Shown: positions 34,449-42,559 of the stretch, piece after piece
Layout: each line of letters opens with the position of its first letter
How positions within the stretch are numbered: the first letter of the stretch is position 1
Origin: Candidatus Rhodoblastus alkanivorans
GTDB lineage: Bacteria; Pseudomonadota; Alphaproteobacteria; Rhizobiales; Beijerinckiaceae
Assembly: GCF_022760755.1 (NCBI RefSeq)
Contig: NZ_JAIVFP010000001.1
Location: 2,646,001 to 2,710,000 of the forward strand
Direction of reading: 5' to 3'
DNA length: 64,000 bases
Translations under genes and position numbers: made by a program
Notes under the pieces: model-generated
Databases searched by the model: none
Told to the model about the DNA's origin: nothing
What the model saw: the letters and a program-made list of their open reading frames with translations, nothing else

Positions 34449-34865
34449 ATGCCCGCGTTCTACCCGTTTCTCTATGGCGACCAGGGCGAACTTCCAGAAC
34501 AGAACGCCGACGATTATCGCCTGTCCAGTTTCATCGGCGCGATCGGGAGCGACGAACTGGTTCCGGGGCCGATCCTGGATACGGCCGACATCAACGACAT
34601 CCACAACGTCCTCATGCTCGTCGGCCTGAGCTATGAGGAGATGCAGACCGTCAGGCGCAACGATGGCGCGGCGACGCGCTTCGGCTGGACCGGCTGCGGT
34701 CCGATTCTGGCGATCAGCCCGGCAATCCTGTTCGCGCTGGGACAGCCGGCCGCGCGCGATTTCCTGCTCGATCTCAAGACCGCCGCGGAAATGGTGAAAG
34801 CGATCCGCCCGCACGAACAGGACGGCGGCTGCGTGTTCGAGATCGTTTTGCCGCAGGGAGGGTGA
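34449..34865 (+). CDS. Small protein of unknown function after the ferritin gene
   Basis: This 138-residue acidic protein starts MPAFYPFLYGDQGELPEQNA and has a helix-strand pattern with the segments DINDIHNVLMLVGLSYEEM, GWTGCGPILAISPAILFALG and a final strand CVFEIVLPQGG. It contains two cysteines, no signal peptide and no membrane segment long enough to cross. It lies 67 bases after the ferritin-like gene on the same strand and is probably in its operon. I do not recognise the family. Confidence 0.65.
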   Translation: MPAFYPFLYGDQGELPEQNADDYRLSSFIGAIGSDELVPGPILDTADINDIHNVLMLVGLSYEEMQTVRRNDGAATRFGWTGCGPILAISPAILFALGQPAARDFLLDLKTAAEMVKAIRPHEQDGGCVFEIVLPQGG

Positions 34866-34998
34866 TCGACGCGCTCGAAATCGCTCGGCAGCCCGTTCCG
34901 GCGCGCCGTTCAGGTTCCGCAGCGCCGGAGCGGGGGCGCAATCATTGCGCGTGCGATCGACATGACGCCCAATCGATCATCCGACTGTTGCGAGCGAT

Positions 34999-35262
34999 TC
35001 AATTCAGCGTGATCTGATCGAGCGCCTTGCCGAGCGAATAGAGCGCCGCCTTTGCGTCCGCCACTTACGGAACTGAAGGTTCATTGGCGCGTCGGACGGT
35101 TTCCAATATCCGATCAGCCTGTAAAGCTCTGTAACCGACGCTGCTGGCGCCGATGGACTCTTTGATTTCTATGACTAGTTGAAGTGCGTCTTTAGAGTTG
35201 AACGGTTAGTTTGCACTCAATTTCGCTCTTTCGCGCCAATCGACAACCAACTCTTGTGACAT
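34999..35262 (-). pseudogene. Decayed gene remnant with two in-frame stops
   Basis: One minus-strand frame reads ATG at 35260-35262, MSQELVVDWRERAKLSAN, a TAA (35206-35208), then 46 helical residues including IEIKESIGASSVGYRALQAD and ILETVRRANEP. A second TAA (35065-35067) follows, then KAALYSLGKALDQITLN and TGA (34999-35001). Three successive pieces in the same frame with protein-like composition suggest a single gene broken by two nonsense changes. The parent family is not recognised, and a TAA directly before the ATG shows the 5' end is also cut or is the true start. Confidence 0.4.
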
Positions 35263-35656
35263 TTATGTTCTGACTGCATTCCACTGAACTACATCATCAT
35301 GCCAATAACAGAAATATTGCAATATCCATTGCTTTGAAGCAAATATTTTGTCGTAGACCAGAAAACTGAACAATCGCCGCTCATTTGTGCAATCTTCAAG
35401 ACAATGCGCGCGACCCCGTTGGAAAGTGGCGGCGCAGTTTCAATGTTTGGAAGGAAACTTGGGCTTTCTTCGCCTTCCCCGACAGGCTTGACCTATGCAT
35501 TGGCGGTGGCGAAGCCATGCGCCATGAACAATGATGCGTTGCACAATTTAATATTGCATCGCAGCAATTTTTCCAGCTTTATGGAATGGCTGCGCGCGGG
35601 CCATGTCCTCCCTATGGTTCGGCGGGGCGCAACTCAGCCTCTCCCTCGGAGGCGGA
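35263..35656. other. AT-richer non-coding segment with palindromes upstream of an orphan terminator
   Basis: This stretch is much richer in A+T than the rest of the window up to about 35580. It contains a perfect 12-base palindrome ATATTGCAATAT (35314-35325) and, three bases further, TTGCTTTGAAGCAA (35329-35342, six-base arms). No protein-coding frame is convincing on either strand. With the plus-strand terminator at 35657-35683 it could be transcribed into a small RNA, but I find no firm promoter. Confidence 0.35.
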
Positions 35657-35683
35657 ACCGGACGCTGCGGCGTCCGGTTTTTT
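35657..35683 (+). terminator. Orphan rho-independent terminator
   Basis: ACCGGACGC and GCGTCCGGT pair perfectly around TGCG and are followed by six T residues. It reads on the plus strand, but the nearest plus-strand gene ends about 790 bases upstream and the gene downstream runs the other way. A second small stem (GCCTC/GAGGC) lies directly before it. Confidence 0.8.
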
Positions 35684-35754
35684 GTGCGCCATCCGGTCGT
35701 CGTCGCCACCTCGAAGCGCGCGCTCCAGACGCCGTGGACATTGCGCGCTCCCGA

Positions 35755-36405
35755 TCAATTCTTCCGCGGCGCGGAATGGCGGGCGCGTATCAGCCCCGCC
35801 TCGACGCGCGCAAGGCGAAGGCTCCCGCGATCGTAAGCTTCGAGATCGACGCCAAATTTTCGCGCCAGATTTCTCAAAGCCGGAGGCGTTTCCGGATCGG
35901 CCTTTTTCCAGAACGGCCGCAACTCGCGCAGGAAGATTTCAATCGTCACCGGCCCCACGCCATAGAATTCGTCGAGCCTCGCTTCGAGGTCGCGCGCATC
36001 CGCCGCGACTTCGTGAAGTCGCGACACTTTACCGTCGTATTGATCGAGCAGCTTACGGCAGGCGCGCAATATCTTGCGCGACTTGCTTTCGTCATAGCGC
36101 ACATAGCCGCCCTCCCGCATGACTGGATTGACAAGATAGTCCCAGCCGGCGTCGAGGATCTTTTGCGGACTGGTCAGCCCATGCGCGACAAAAGCGCGAA
36201 AGGTGCGCGCGGCGATTTCTTCGGAGATTCTTTGGCCGAACAATTGGCTGGCGATGAACCAGAGAAACAGGTCGCGCTCTCGGCCGCTCGCAATGTCGAG
36301 GCCCAGCTCCTCGGAATAGAGTCGCGCCTGCTCTAGCCTGTCATTCGAATCCGCGGGCTTTGCGCTCAAATCCGCGGACGCTGTTCGTCGCCGCGCCGCG
36401 CTCAT
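35755..36405 (-). CDS. Helix-hairpin-helix DNA glycosylase/endonuclease III-like protein
   Basis: This 216-residue protein has a helical core and the segment EFYGVGPVTIEIFLRELRPF (near 145-165), which is a helix-hairpin-helix motif with GVGP as its hairpin, as in the HhH-GPD superfamily. The residues LFLWFIASQLFGQRISEEIA precede it, as do the helices before the hairpin in endonuclease III-like folds. The catalytic Lys/Asp pair of HhH-GPD glycosylases is not clear, and the four-cysteine iron-sulfur loop is absent. It may bind DNA without glycosylase chemistry. A gap of 101 bases separates it from gmk, which runs in the same direction. Confidence 0.65.
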   Translation of the reverse strand: MSAARRRTASADLSAKPADSNDRLEQARLYSEELGLDIASGRERDLFLWFIASQLFGQRISEEIAARTFRAFVAHGLTSPQKILDAGWDYLVNPVMREGGYVRYDESKSRKILRACRKLLDQYDGKVSRLHEVAADARDLEARLDEFYGVGPVTIEIFLRELRPFWKKADPETPPALRNLARKFGVDLEAYDRGSLRLARVEAGLIRARHSAPRKN

Positions 36406-36506
36406 CGCCGCTCCAAATCAGTAGCAAGCCGATGCCCGCAAACGCTCCGACCTCACGGATCGTTCCTGACGGCTCCGGCCGATGGGCAAGGTCAGGACCA
36501 GACACG

Positions 36507-37157
36507 TCAAATCTCTTCCCGCAGCAGGCCGGCGACGAAATCCTCCACGCCCGCCGCAACGCGCGGGCGGCGCAGGCGTTCGGCGCGCACGATCGCCAGC
36601 AGGTCTTCGAATGTTTTCTGGATGTCGTCGTTGATCAGGACGTAATCGTAATCGCCCCAGCGGCTGATCTCGTGGCGGGCGTTGTCGAGCCTTTTCAGGA
36701 TGGTTTCCTGGTTGTCCTCCGCGCGCCGCTCCAGCCGCGCCCGCAATTCGCGCATCGAGGGCGGCAGGACGAAAATGGTGACGACGTCGCGCGGCATTTT
36801 CTCGCGCACCTGGCGCGCGCCCTGATAGTCGATGTCGAACAAAACGTCGCGGCCCTGGGCCAGGATCGCCTCGACCGGCGCGCGCGGCGTGCCGTAGAAA
36901 TTGCCGTGGACCTCGGCATGCTCCAGCAATTCGCCGCCGTCGCGCCGCCGCGCGAATTCCGCATGGCCGGTGAAATGGTAATGAATGCCGTCGGCCTCGC
37001 TGGAGCGGCGCTTGCGCGTCGTCAGCGAGATGGAGAGCGTCAGATCGAGTTCCTTCTTCTGGAGCAGCATGCGAGTCAGCGTGGTCTTGCCCGCGCCGGA
37101 AGGCGACGAAAGAATCAGCATCAGCCCGCGGCGGCCCGCGCTTTCCATTTCCATCAT
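36507..37157 (-). CDS. gmk: Guanylate kinase
   Basis: This 216-residue enzyme phosphorylates GMP to GDP using ATP. It has the P-loop SSPSGAGKTTLTRML near residue 18, the GMP-binding segment SLTTRKRRSSEADGIHYHF and the lid region with RLERRAEDNQETILKRL. The preferred start may be the second or third Met (MEMES or MLILSS), because the P-loop normally lies within the first 15-20 residues. It begins one base after the yicC stop, an arrangement typical of proteobacteria. Confidence 0.95.
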   Translation of the reverse strand: MMEMESAGRRGLMLILSSPSGAGKTTLTRMLLQKKELDLTLSISLTTRKRRSSEADGIHYHFTGHAEFARRRDGGELLEHAEVHGNFYGTPRAPVEAILAQGRDVLFDIDYQGARQVREKMPRDVVTIFVLPPSMRELRARLERRAEDNQETILKRLDNARHEISRWGDYDYVLINDDIQKTFEDLLAIVRAERLRRPRVAAGVEDFVAGLLREEI

Positions 37158-37158
37158 G

Positions 37159-38043
37159 CTACTCGATATTCTGCGCCTGCTCGCGCAATTGCTCCACTTC
37201 GACCTTCAATTCAAGGCCGATCGCCGTCAAGGCGGCGTCGTTCGATTTGGCGCAAAGCGTATTGGTCTCGCGGCCGAATTCCTGGGCGAGGAAATCGAGC
37301 CGACGCCCGACGGCTCCGCCATCGGCCAGGAGCTTTCGCGCCGCCGAGACATGGGCGAACAGCCGGTCCAGCTCCTCGCGGACGTCCGCCTTGGCGGCCA
37401 GCAATATCGCCTCCTGATGAAGCCGCGCCTCGTCCAGCCGGCCGGCGTCCACGATCTGGGCGATGGCCGCGCGCAGCCTTTCCCGCACCGCCGCCGGATG
37501 ACGCTCCGGGCAGAGATCCGCGGCCTTGGCGAGGTCGGCGATGCGATCGAGCCGCTGGCGGAGCACGGCCGCAAGCGTCGCCCCCTCGCCCGCCCGCATG
37601 GCGCCGAGCTGGCGCAACGCCGCGTCGAGGCCAAGCAGGATGTTCTGCTGCGCCGTCTCGCGCTCGGCCTCGTCTTCCTCGAGCTCGACCGTTTCGACCA
37701 CGCCGCGCACGGCGAGGAGACCGTCGAGGCTCAAAGGCCCGATATGGGCGGGCCGCTCGACGTCGGCGAGGGCGTTGATCAGTTGGACGAGCAGATCGCG
37801 GTTGAGCCGCGCCGACACGACAGGCGTTTCGCGCGTCACGGCGAGGTTGGCGTAGCAGGCGCCGCGGGAAAGGGCGTGGGCGATCGCCGCGCGCGCCGGC
37901 TTTTCGAGAGAATCGAAGCCTGGCGGCAGGCGAAGACGCAGATCGAGCCCCTTCGAATTCACCGTCTTGATTTCCCAGCTCCATCGGTAGGGCGCGGAAA
38001 AGCCTGCTTCTCTCGCGAAGCCAGTCATGCTCGAAATCGTCAT
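37159..38043 (-). CDS. yicC: YicC/YloC family endoribonuclease
   Basis: This 294-residue protein opens with MTISSMTGFAREAG, and the N-terminal SWEIKTVNSKGLDLRLRLP is the family signature. The C-terminal DUF1732 part has REELDRLFAHVSAARKLL, GRRLDFLAQEFGRETNTL and the final helix VELKVEVEQLREQAQNIE. YicC proteins are stress-linked RNA endonucleases in Escherichia coli and Bacillus. The neighbour order mltG-yicC-gmk is the standard one in Rhizobiales. Confidence 0.94.
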   Translation of the reverse strand: MTISSMTGFAREAGFSAPYRWSWEIKTVNSKGLDLRLRLPPGFDSLEKPARAAIAHALSRGACYANLAVTRETPVVSARLNRDLLVQLINALADVERPAHIGPLSLDGLLAVRGVVETVELEEDEAERETAQQNILLGLDAALRQLGAMRAGEGATLAAVLRQRLDRIADLAKAADLCPERHPAAVRERLRAAIAQIVDAGRLDEARLHQEAILLAAKADVREELDRLFAHVSAARKLLADGGAVGRRLDFLAQEFGRETNTLCAKSNDAALTAIGLELKVEVEQLREQAQNIE

Positions 38044-38316
38044 GTCAAAATCCCGGACGCCGCCGGAAAGAGCCGGAGTCGGCTGAGGCGGATTTTCCTC
38101 GCCTATAGCAGGATTCGCCGAGGAAAGCGCACCAATTTGCCTTCAGGCGCGATCGTTTCTCGATCAGAGGGAATCGGCGCTCACCATTCCCTCCCACTTG
38201 GCCGCTGGGTCAGGGTGGGCGGGTAACGCCCGGAAGTGTCAAGGGCTTATCACCCCCCGCCGCCCCTCCCTTTCAGGGGAAGGGAGTTGGCGCCGCTCGC
38301 ATCCGCTCGAAAGCCG
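38044..38316. other. Gap between mltG and yicC with imperfect GC-rich inverted repeats
   Basis: About 270 bases contain short imperfect palindromes such as CTCCCTTT/AAGGGAG around 38262-38284 and CGGGTAACGCCCG (38220-38232). The wording (CCCTCCC, TCAGGGTGGGCGGGT) resembles dispersed intergenic repeats of Alphaproteobacteria. There is no T-run and no gene. Confidence 0.3.
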
Positions 38317-40599
38317 CTATTTCGACGACGTTGATGCGGACGTGGTCTTTGATCTGGACCTGGACGCGGAGGCGGCCTTGGATTTGGACCTGTGGGCAGG
38401 CCTGGACTTGGACGCAGGCCTGGACTTGGACACAGACCTGGTATTGGAGCCGGCGATAGCCGCCTCGGTCTGCGGCTGCGGAACGTCCACCGTTTGCGCG
38501 CTGTTGAGATCCCAGTTCTTTTCAAGCAGAGGATCAAGCGCCGTTCCCGCCACCGCGTCATAGATGCGCGGCTTGCCGTTGGGCGCTGCATTGACGATGC
38601 CGCCCGCATAGCTCATGGCGTCGGAGCCCATGGGTCCGGTCTGGACCGGCTCGGCCGCGCCATCGAGATCTCCGGCGACCGCCCTCGGCTGGGGAGGCTG
38701 CGAAGGCGACGCCTGGGCGATCGCCGGGTCTGTTCCCATATCGTCGGCCGGGCCGTCGAGTTCGTTCTCGGCGCGGGTGATCCCGCCCATCTCGATATCG
38801 CCGAGCGCCGCCAGTTTCGGCGCATCCGGAACGCCGGCGCGGTCGGAATCGAAATCGGCGAGGCGGCGAGGCGGCGGCGGCGCCCACGGCATCAGCGGCG
38901 CGACGCGCGCGATCATCCTTGGATCGGGACGAAGACGCGGCCGCGGCGGCGCGAGGTCGTGGCGCGCCGCGAATTCCGTCGCGCTAGGGGGGGCGCCGAA
39001 ATCGAACGCTTTCGCCCTGCGGTCGCCTCGGCCGGCCGGAGCGCCTGGCCCGAGTTGCGCCTCGGCCTTGAATTGCCCATCGAACTGCCGCGGCGACGGA
39101 ACCTCGCGGCGCCCATTGAATTGCGGCTGCATGGGCGCGACCCCGAACTCTTGCTGCGGCGCAGTCGCGCCGTGGTCGTCGTGGCCGGCCAAAGCGCCCG
39201 GCCCGAGCTGCGCCTCGGCCTTGAATTGCCGATCCATCCGCCGCCAGCGCCTAACATCGCCTTTGTTGGCGTCACGCAAATTCGAAAAGACATGGCCGCC
39301 TGCGCCATCGGCGACGCGATAGAATTTACGCGCGTGCGCGACGAATTCCGACGGGATGTGAACGGCGCCGAAAACCGGCCCCGGTCCATTTTCGCTGTGG
39401 TCGTCGCGGCCCGCGGGCGCGGCGGCGCCGGCCGGGGCGTTGGGCGACGTCGTCTTGTTCTGCTCGATCTGCCGCCAGCGCTGGACATTGCGGTTGTGGG
39501 CCCCGAGCGAGTCCGAGAAGACATGGCCGCCCGTGCCGTCGGCGACGAAATAGAGATCCTTGGTGCGCGCGGGATTGGCGACCGCCTCCAGGGCGGCGCG
39601 GCCGGGATTGGCGATCGGCCCCGGCGGCAGGCCGTCGATGACATAGGTGTTGTAGGCCGTCTGCGATTCGACGTCGGCGTGGGTCAGAGTGCGGCCAAGC
39701 GCGCCCTTCCCGCCGACCAGCCCATAAATGATGGTCGGATCGGACTGCAGCCGCATGTGTTTGCGCAGGCGGTTCAGGAAGACCGCCGCGACCCGCGGAC
39801 GTTCGTCCGGCTTGCCGGTCTCCTTTTCGACGATCGACGCCAGGGTGACCAGTTCATACGGCGACGTCAACGGCAGGTCCGGCGCGCGGCTGCGCCAGAT
39901 CGCAGCGACCAGCTGTTTCTCGTCGCCGGCCATTTTCTGCAGCAGCTTGTCGCGCCGATCGCCGCGATGGAACTTGTAGGTTTCCGGCAGCAGCGAGCCC
40001 TCGCGCGGAATCTCGCGGATGTCGCCGATGAGGAGATCGTCCTGGCGCAGGCGATCGACCACCTGCTCGCTGGTCAGGCCTTCGGGAATGGTGATCGAAT
40101 GAAGGATCGCCTTGCCCGAGACCATGGTGTTGATCACGTCTTGAACCGAGGCGCCCTGTTTGAACAGATATTCGCCGGCCTTCATCCTGGAGCGGGCGCC
40201 TTCGAACAGCAGCGCCATCCGGAACAGCATGGGCGAGTCGATGACCTCCTGCGTCTGCAATTCGTCGATAATCTGGTCGGAATCGAAGCCCTGCTGGATA
40301 TAGACGACCTTGTCGGCCGGAAGCGGCCCCGGGGCGCGCGCCGCGCGGTCGGCGAAGACAACGCCGACGCCGACGAGAAAGGCCGCCGCGAGCAGGAAGG
40401 ACAGGAATCCGGACGCCGCGCCAAGCCGCGACCGCTTGCGCTTCTTTTCCGGCGGCGGCGGCGCGGCCTCAGGCTGCAAGGCCTCGGACGGGCTCATGGC
40501 GCCGCGCCGGCCGTAAATGCTCGCGCCGGACGCGCCCGCGCGCGCCGACGTGGGCCGCTCGTCGCCGGCCGGCTCGGTTCCCTGCGGTTGGTCCGTCAT
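38317..40599 (-). CDS. mltG: Endolytic murein transglycosylase MltG with a long duplicated C-terminal extension
   Basis: This 760-residue protein is about twice the usual MltG length. A disordered start, one membrane segment (ASGFLSFLLAAAFLVGVGVV, about 51-70) and a periplasmic YceG domain follow, with the catalytic Glu in LASIVEKETGKPDERPRVAA and LQSDPTIIYG. The normal end is YFVADGTGGHVFS...VQRWRQIE at about 347-385. An imperfect second copy (YRVADGAGGHVFS...VRRWRRMD) follows at about 420-457, then a duplicated 20-residue block (RQFKAEAQLGPGALAG). A Pro/Ala linker and a Ser/Lys/Arg-rich tail end the protein. MltG cuts nascent glycan strands and sets their length. The ATG at 40599 is preferred over 40623. 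Confidence 0.92.
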   Translation of the reverse strand: MTDQPQGTEPAGDERPTSARAGASGASIYGRRGAMSPSEALQPEAAPPPPEKKRKRSRLGAASGFLSFLLAAAFLVGVGVVFADRAARAPGPLPADKVVYIQQGFDSDQIIDELQTQEVIDSPMLFRMALLFEGARSRMKAGEYLFKQGASVQDVINTMVSGKAILHSITIPEGLTSEQVVDRLRQDDLLIGDIREIPREGSLLPETYKFHRGDRRDKLLQKMAGDEKQLVAAIWRSRAPDLPLTSPYELVTLASIVEKETGKPDERPRVAAVFLNRLRKHMRLQSDPTIIYGLVGGKGALGRTLTHADVESQTAYNTYVIDGLPPGPIANPGRAALEAVANPARTKDLYFVADGTGGHVFSDSLGAHNRNVQRWRQIEQNKTTSPNAPAGAAAPAGRDDHSENGPGPVFGAVHIPSEFVAHARKFYRVADGAGGHVFSNLRDANKGDVRRWRRMDRQFKAEAQLGPGALAGHDDHGATAPQQEFGVAPMQPQFNGRREVPSPRQFDGQFKAEAQLGPGAPAGRGDRRAKAFDFGAPPSATEFAARHDLAPPRPRLRPDPRMIARVAPLMPWAPPPPRRLADFDSDRAGVPDAPKLAALGDIEMGGITRAENELDGPADDMGTDPAIAQASPSQPPQPRAVAGDLDGAAEPVQTGPMGSDAMSYAGGIVNAAPNGKPRIYDAVAGTALDPLLEKNWDLNSAQTVDVPQPQTEAAIAGSNTRSVSKSRPASKSRPAHRSKSKAASASRSRSKTTSASTSSK
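38396..38449. repeat. 18-base tandem repeat in the 3' end of mltG
   Basis: Two identical units of GCAGGCCTGGACTTGGAC (38396-38413, 38414-38431) are followed by a degenerate third. On the minus strand they encode the SKSRPA repeats of the basic tail. Confidence 0.8.
39041..39235. repeat. Dispersed direct repeat within the mltG extension
   Basis: Bases 39041-39082 and 39194-39235 are near-identical (a handful of differences in 42) and are offset by 153 bases, 51 codons, so the frame is kept. They encode the two FKAEAQLGPGA blocks of the extension. Confidence 0.75.
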
Positions 40600-40675
40600 A
40601 TACGCCTCGCGGTGCCGCCTCAAGCAGCGATACTTACTGGCAGTGTGCCGGAATTTATGGCGAAATCAGGATCGG

Positions 40676-41944
40676 TCAGGCGAACCGCCGCATCAGGAGC
40701 GAGGCGTTGGTCCCGCCGAAGCCAAAAGAATTCGACAGAACAACGTTAATTTCCCGTTCCCGCGGCTTGTGCGGCACGAGATCGATCGCGGTCTCGAAGT
40801 CCGGATTGTCGAGATTGAGGGTCGCCGGCGCGATCTGGTCGCGCAAAGCGAGAATGGAGAAGATCGCCTCAACCGCGCCGGCGGCGCCGAGCAGATGGCC
40901 GACCGAGCTCTTGGTCGAGGACATGGAGATCTTGCTCGCGGCGTTGCCCACGACGCGCTCGACCGCCTTGAGCTCGATGCCGTCGGCCATGGTCGAGGTG
41001 CCATGGGCGTTGACGTAATCGATATCCGCCGCCGCGATGCCGGCGCGCTTGATCGCGGCCTGCATGCAACGGAAGGCGCCGTCGCCGTCCTCGGCCGGCG
41101 CGGTGATGTGATAGGCGTCGCCCGACATGCCGTAGCCGATGATTTCGGCATAGATGCGGGCGCCGCGCGCCTGGGCGTGCTCCAGCGATTCCAGCACGAC
41201 GCAGCCGGCGCCCTCGCCCATGACGAAGCCGTCGCGGTCGCGGTCATAGGGCCGCGAGGCGGCCTTGGGATTGTCGTTGTAAGCGGTCGCCAGCGCCTTG
41301 CAGGCGGCGAATCCGGCGATCCCGATGCGGTTGCATGCTGATTCCGCGCCGCCCGCCACCATGACCTCGGCGTCGCCCAAAGCAATGATGCGGGCCGCGT
41401 CGCCGATGGCGTGGGTTCCGGTCGAACAGGCGGTGACCACCGCATGGTTCGGGCCCTTGAGCCCATGCATGATGGAAACGTGGCCGCCGATGAGATTGAT
41501 CAGCCGGCCCGGCACGAAGAAGGGCGACACCCGGCGCGGGCCTTTCTCCTGCAGGGTGAGCGAGGTTTCATAAATGCCGCCGAGGCCGCCGATGCCGGAG
41601 CCGATCAGCACGCCGGTCTCGATCTGGTCCTGGTAGGTCTTAGGGGCCCAGCCTGCGTCCTTGAGCGCCTGGGTCGCGGCGGCGACGCCGAAAATGATGA
41701 AATCGTCGACCTTGCGCTGTTCCTTGGGCTCCATCCACTCGTCGGGATCGAAAGCGTCCGGTGCGCTGTCCGTCTTTCCCTTGCGTGGAACCTGCATGCC
41801 GATCTGGCAGGCAAGGTCGGAAACGTCGAAACCTTCGATCCGGCCCGCGCCGCTTTCGCTGGCCAGCAGACGTTTCCAGCTCTCCTCCACGCCGCAGGCG
41901 AGCGGCGACACCATGCCCAATCCCGTTACGACGACCCTGCGCAT
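40676..41944 (-). CDS. fabF: Beta-ketoacyl-ACP synthase II FabF
   Basis: This 422-residue condensing enzyme elongates acyl-ACP with malonyl-ACP. It has the catalytic Cys in VTACSTGTHAIGDA and the two catalytic His residues in NAHGTSTMADGIEL and KSSVGHLLGAAGAVEA. The end FGFGGTNASLLMRR is typical. I chose ATG 41944 (MRRVVVTGLGMVSPL), which follows GAGGGAG, over the longer frame from 42037. A GC-rich inverted repeat (CGCGCGCGT, 42047-42055 with 42071-42079) lies between acpP and this gene and might lower read-through, but there is no T-run. Confidence 0.96.
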   Translation of the reverse strand: MRRVVVTGLGMVSPLACGVEESWKRLLASESGAGRIEGFDVSDLACQIGMQVPRKGKTDSAPDAFDPDEWMEPKEQRKVDDFIIFGVAAATQALKDAGWAPKTYQDQIETGVLIGSGIGGLGGIYETSLTLQEKGPRRVSPFFVPGRLINLIGGHVSIMHGLKGPNHAVVTACSTGTHAIGDAARIIALGDAEVMVAGGAESACNRIGIAGFAACKALATAYNDNPKAASRPYDRDRDGFVMGEGAGCVVLESLEHAQARGARIYAEIIGYGMSGDAYHITAPAEDGDGAFRCMQAAIKRAGIAAADIDYVNAHGTSTMADGIELKAVERVVGNAASKISMSSTKSSVGHLLGAAGAVEAIFSILALRDQIAPATLNLDNPDFETAIDLVPHKPREREINVVLSNSFGFGGTNASLLMRRFA

Positions 41945-42101
41945 AAGCTCCCTCGGGCTTTGTGGCGGCGCGCGGGGCGCAAGGGCCTCCGGCGCAGCCG
42001 GTCCTGCTTTTACCGCGCCGCTCATCGCGGTGTCCACAACGTCAATCGCGCGCGTCCGACCCCCGGCCGAACGCGCGCGACCATTTCCTCTGGCGCCCGG
42101 C

Positions 42102-42344
42102 TCAGCTCTGAGCCGTGGCCTTTTCCAGGAATTTCACGGCGTCGCCGACGGTGACGATGGTCTCGGCCGCGTCATCCGGGATTTCCACGCCAAATTCTTC
42201 CTCGAAGGCCATGACCAGCTCGACGGTGTCGAGCGAGTCGGCGCCCAGGTCGTCGATGAAATTCGCGCTGTCGACCACCTTGTCGGGTTCGACGCCGAGA
42301 TGTTCGATCACAATCTTCTTCACGCGCTCGGCGACATCGCTCAT
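42102..42344 (-). CDS. acpP: Acyl carrier protein
   Basis: This 80-residue acidic protein carries growing acyl chains on a phosphopantetheine attached to Ser in the invariant [15 protein letters not shown] motif. The start [20 protein letters not shown] follows GAGGAAA at a good distance; the frame continues upstream to 42458 without coding character. It lies between fabG and fabF, the usual order. Confidence 0.97.
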   Translation of the reverse strand: MSDVAERVKKIVIEHLGVEPDKVVDSANFIDDLGADSLDTVELVMAFEEEFGVEIPDDAAETIVTVGDAVKFLEKATAQS

Positions 42345-42559
42345 CTGTGGTTTCCTCATGGTCTTGAACTGATGGCGCGCCTGAATGTTGGCGGCGGCGC
42401 GCGGGGAGTGACGGCTCCGGTTACGCGTAAATTTCTGCCCTGCAGCGAAATTTCGCACGTTGGAACTTACAAACCGTGGCTTGCTAACATACTTCCGTCA
42501 CGATTGCGAGGCCCCCGTGCAGCGATTGGCGCCGCACCGGGACCTTGGCCACAACACTT

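Noticed and set aside
35404-36336. 310-codon plus-strand frame across the orphan terminator and the HhH gene
   Set aside because: It crosses a strong terminator and is antisense to the HhH protein; the first part lacks a ribosome site and any protein-like pattern.
38392-40749. 785-codon plus-strand frame opposite mltG
   Set aside because: Repetitive Arg/Gly/Leu wording mirrors the codons of the MltG extension; no ribosome site or protein motif.
42047-42079. CGCGCGCGT inverted repeat between acpP and fabF as a terminator
   Set aside because: The stem is simple alternating GC with a 15-base loop and no T-run, in a continuous same-strand gene group; too weak to list as a terminator.
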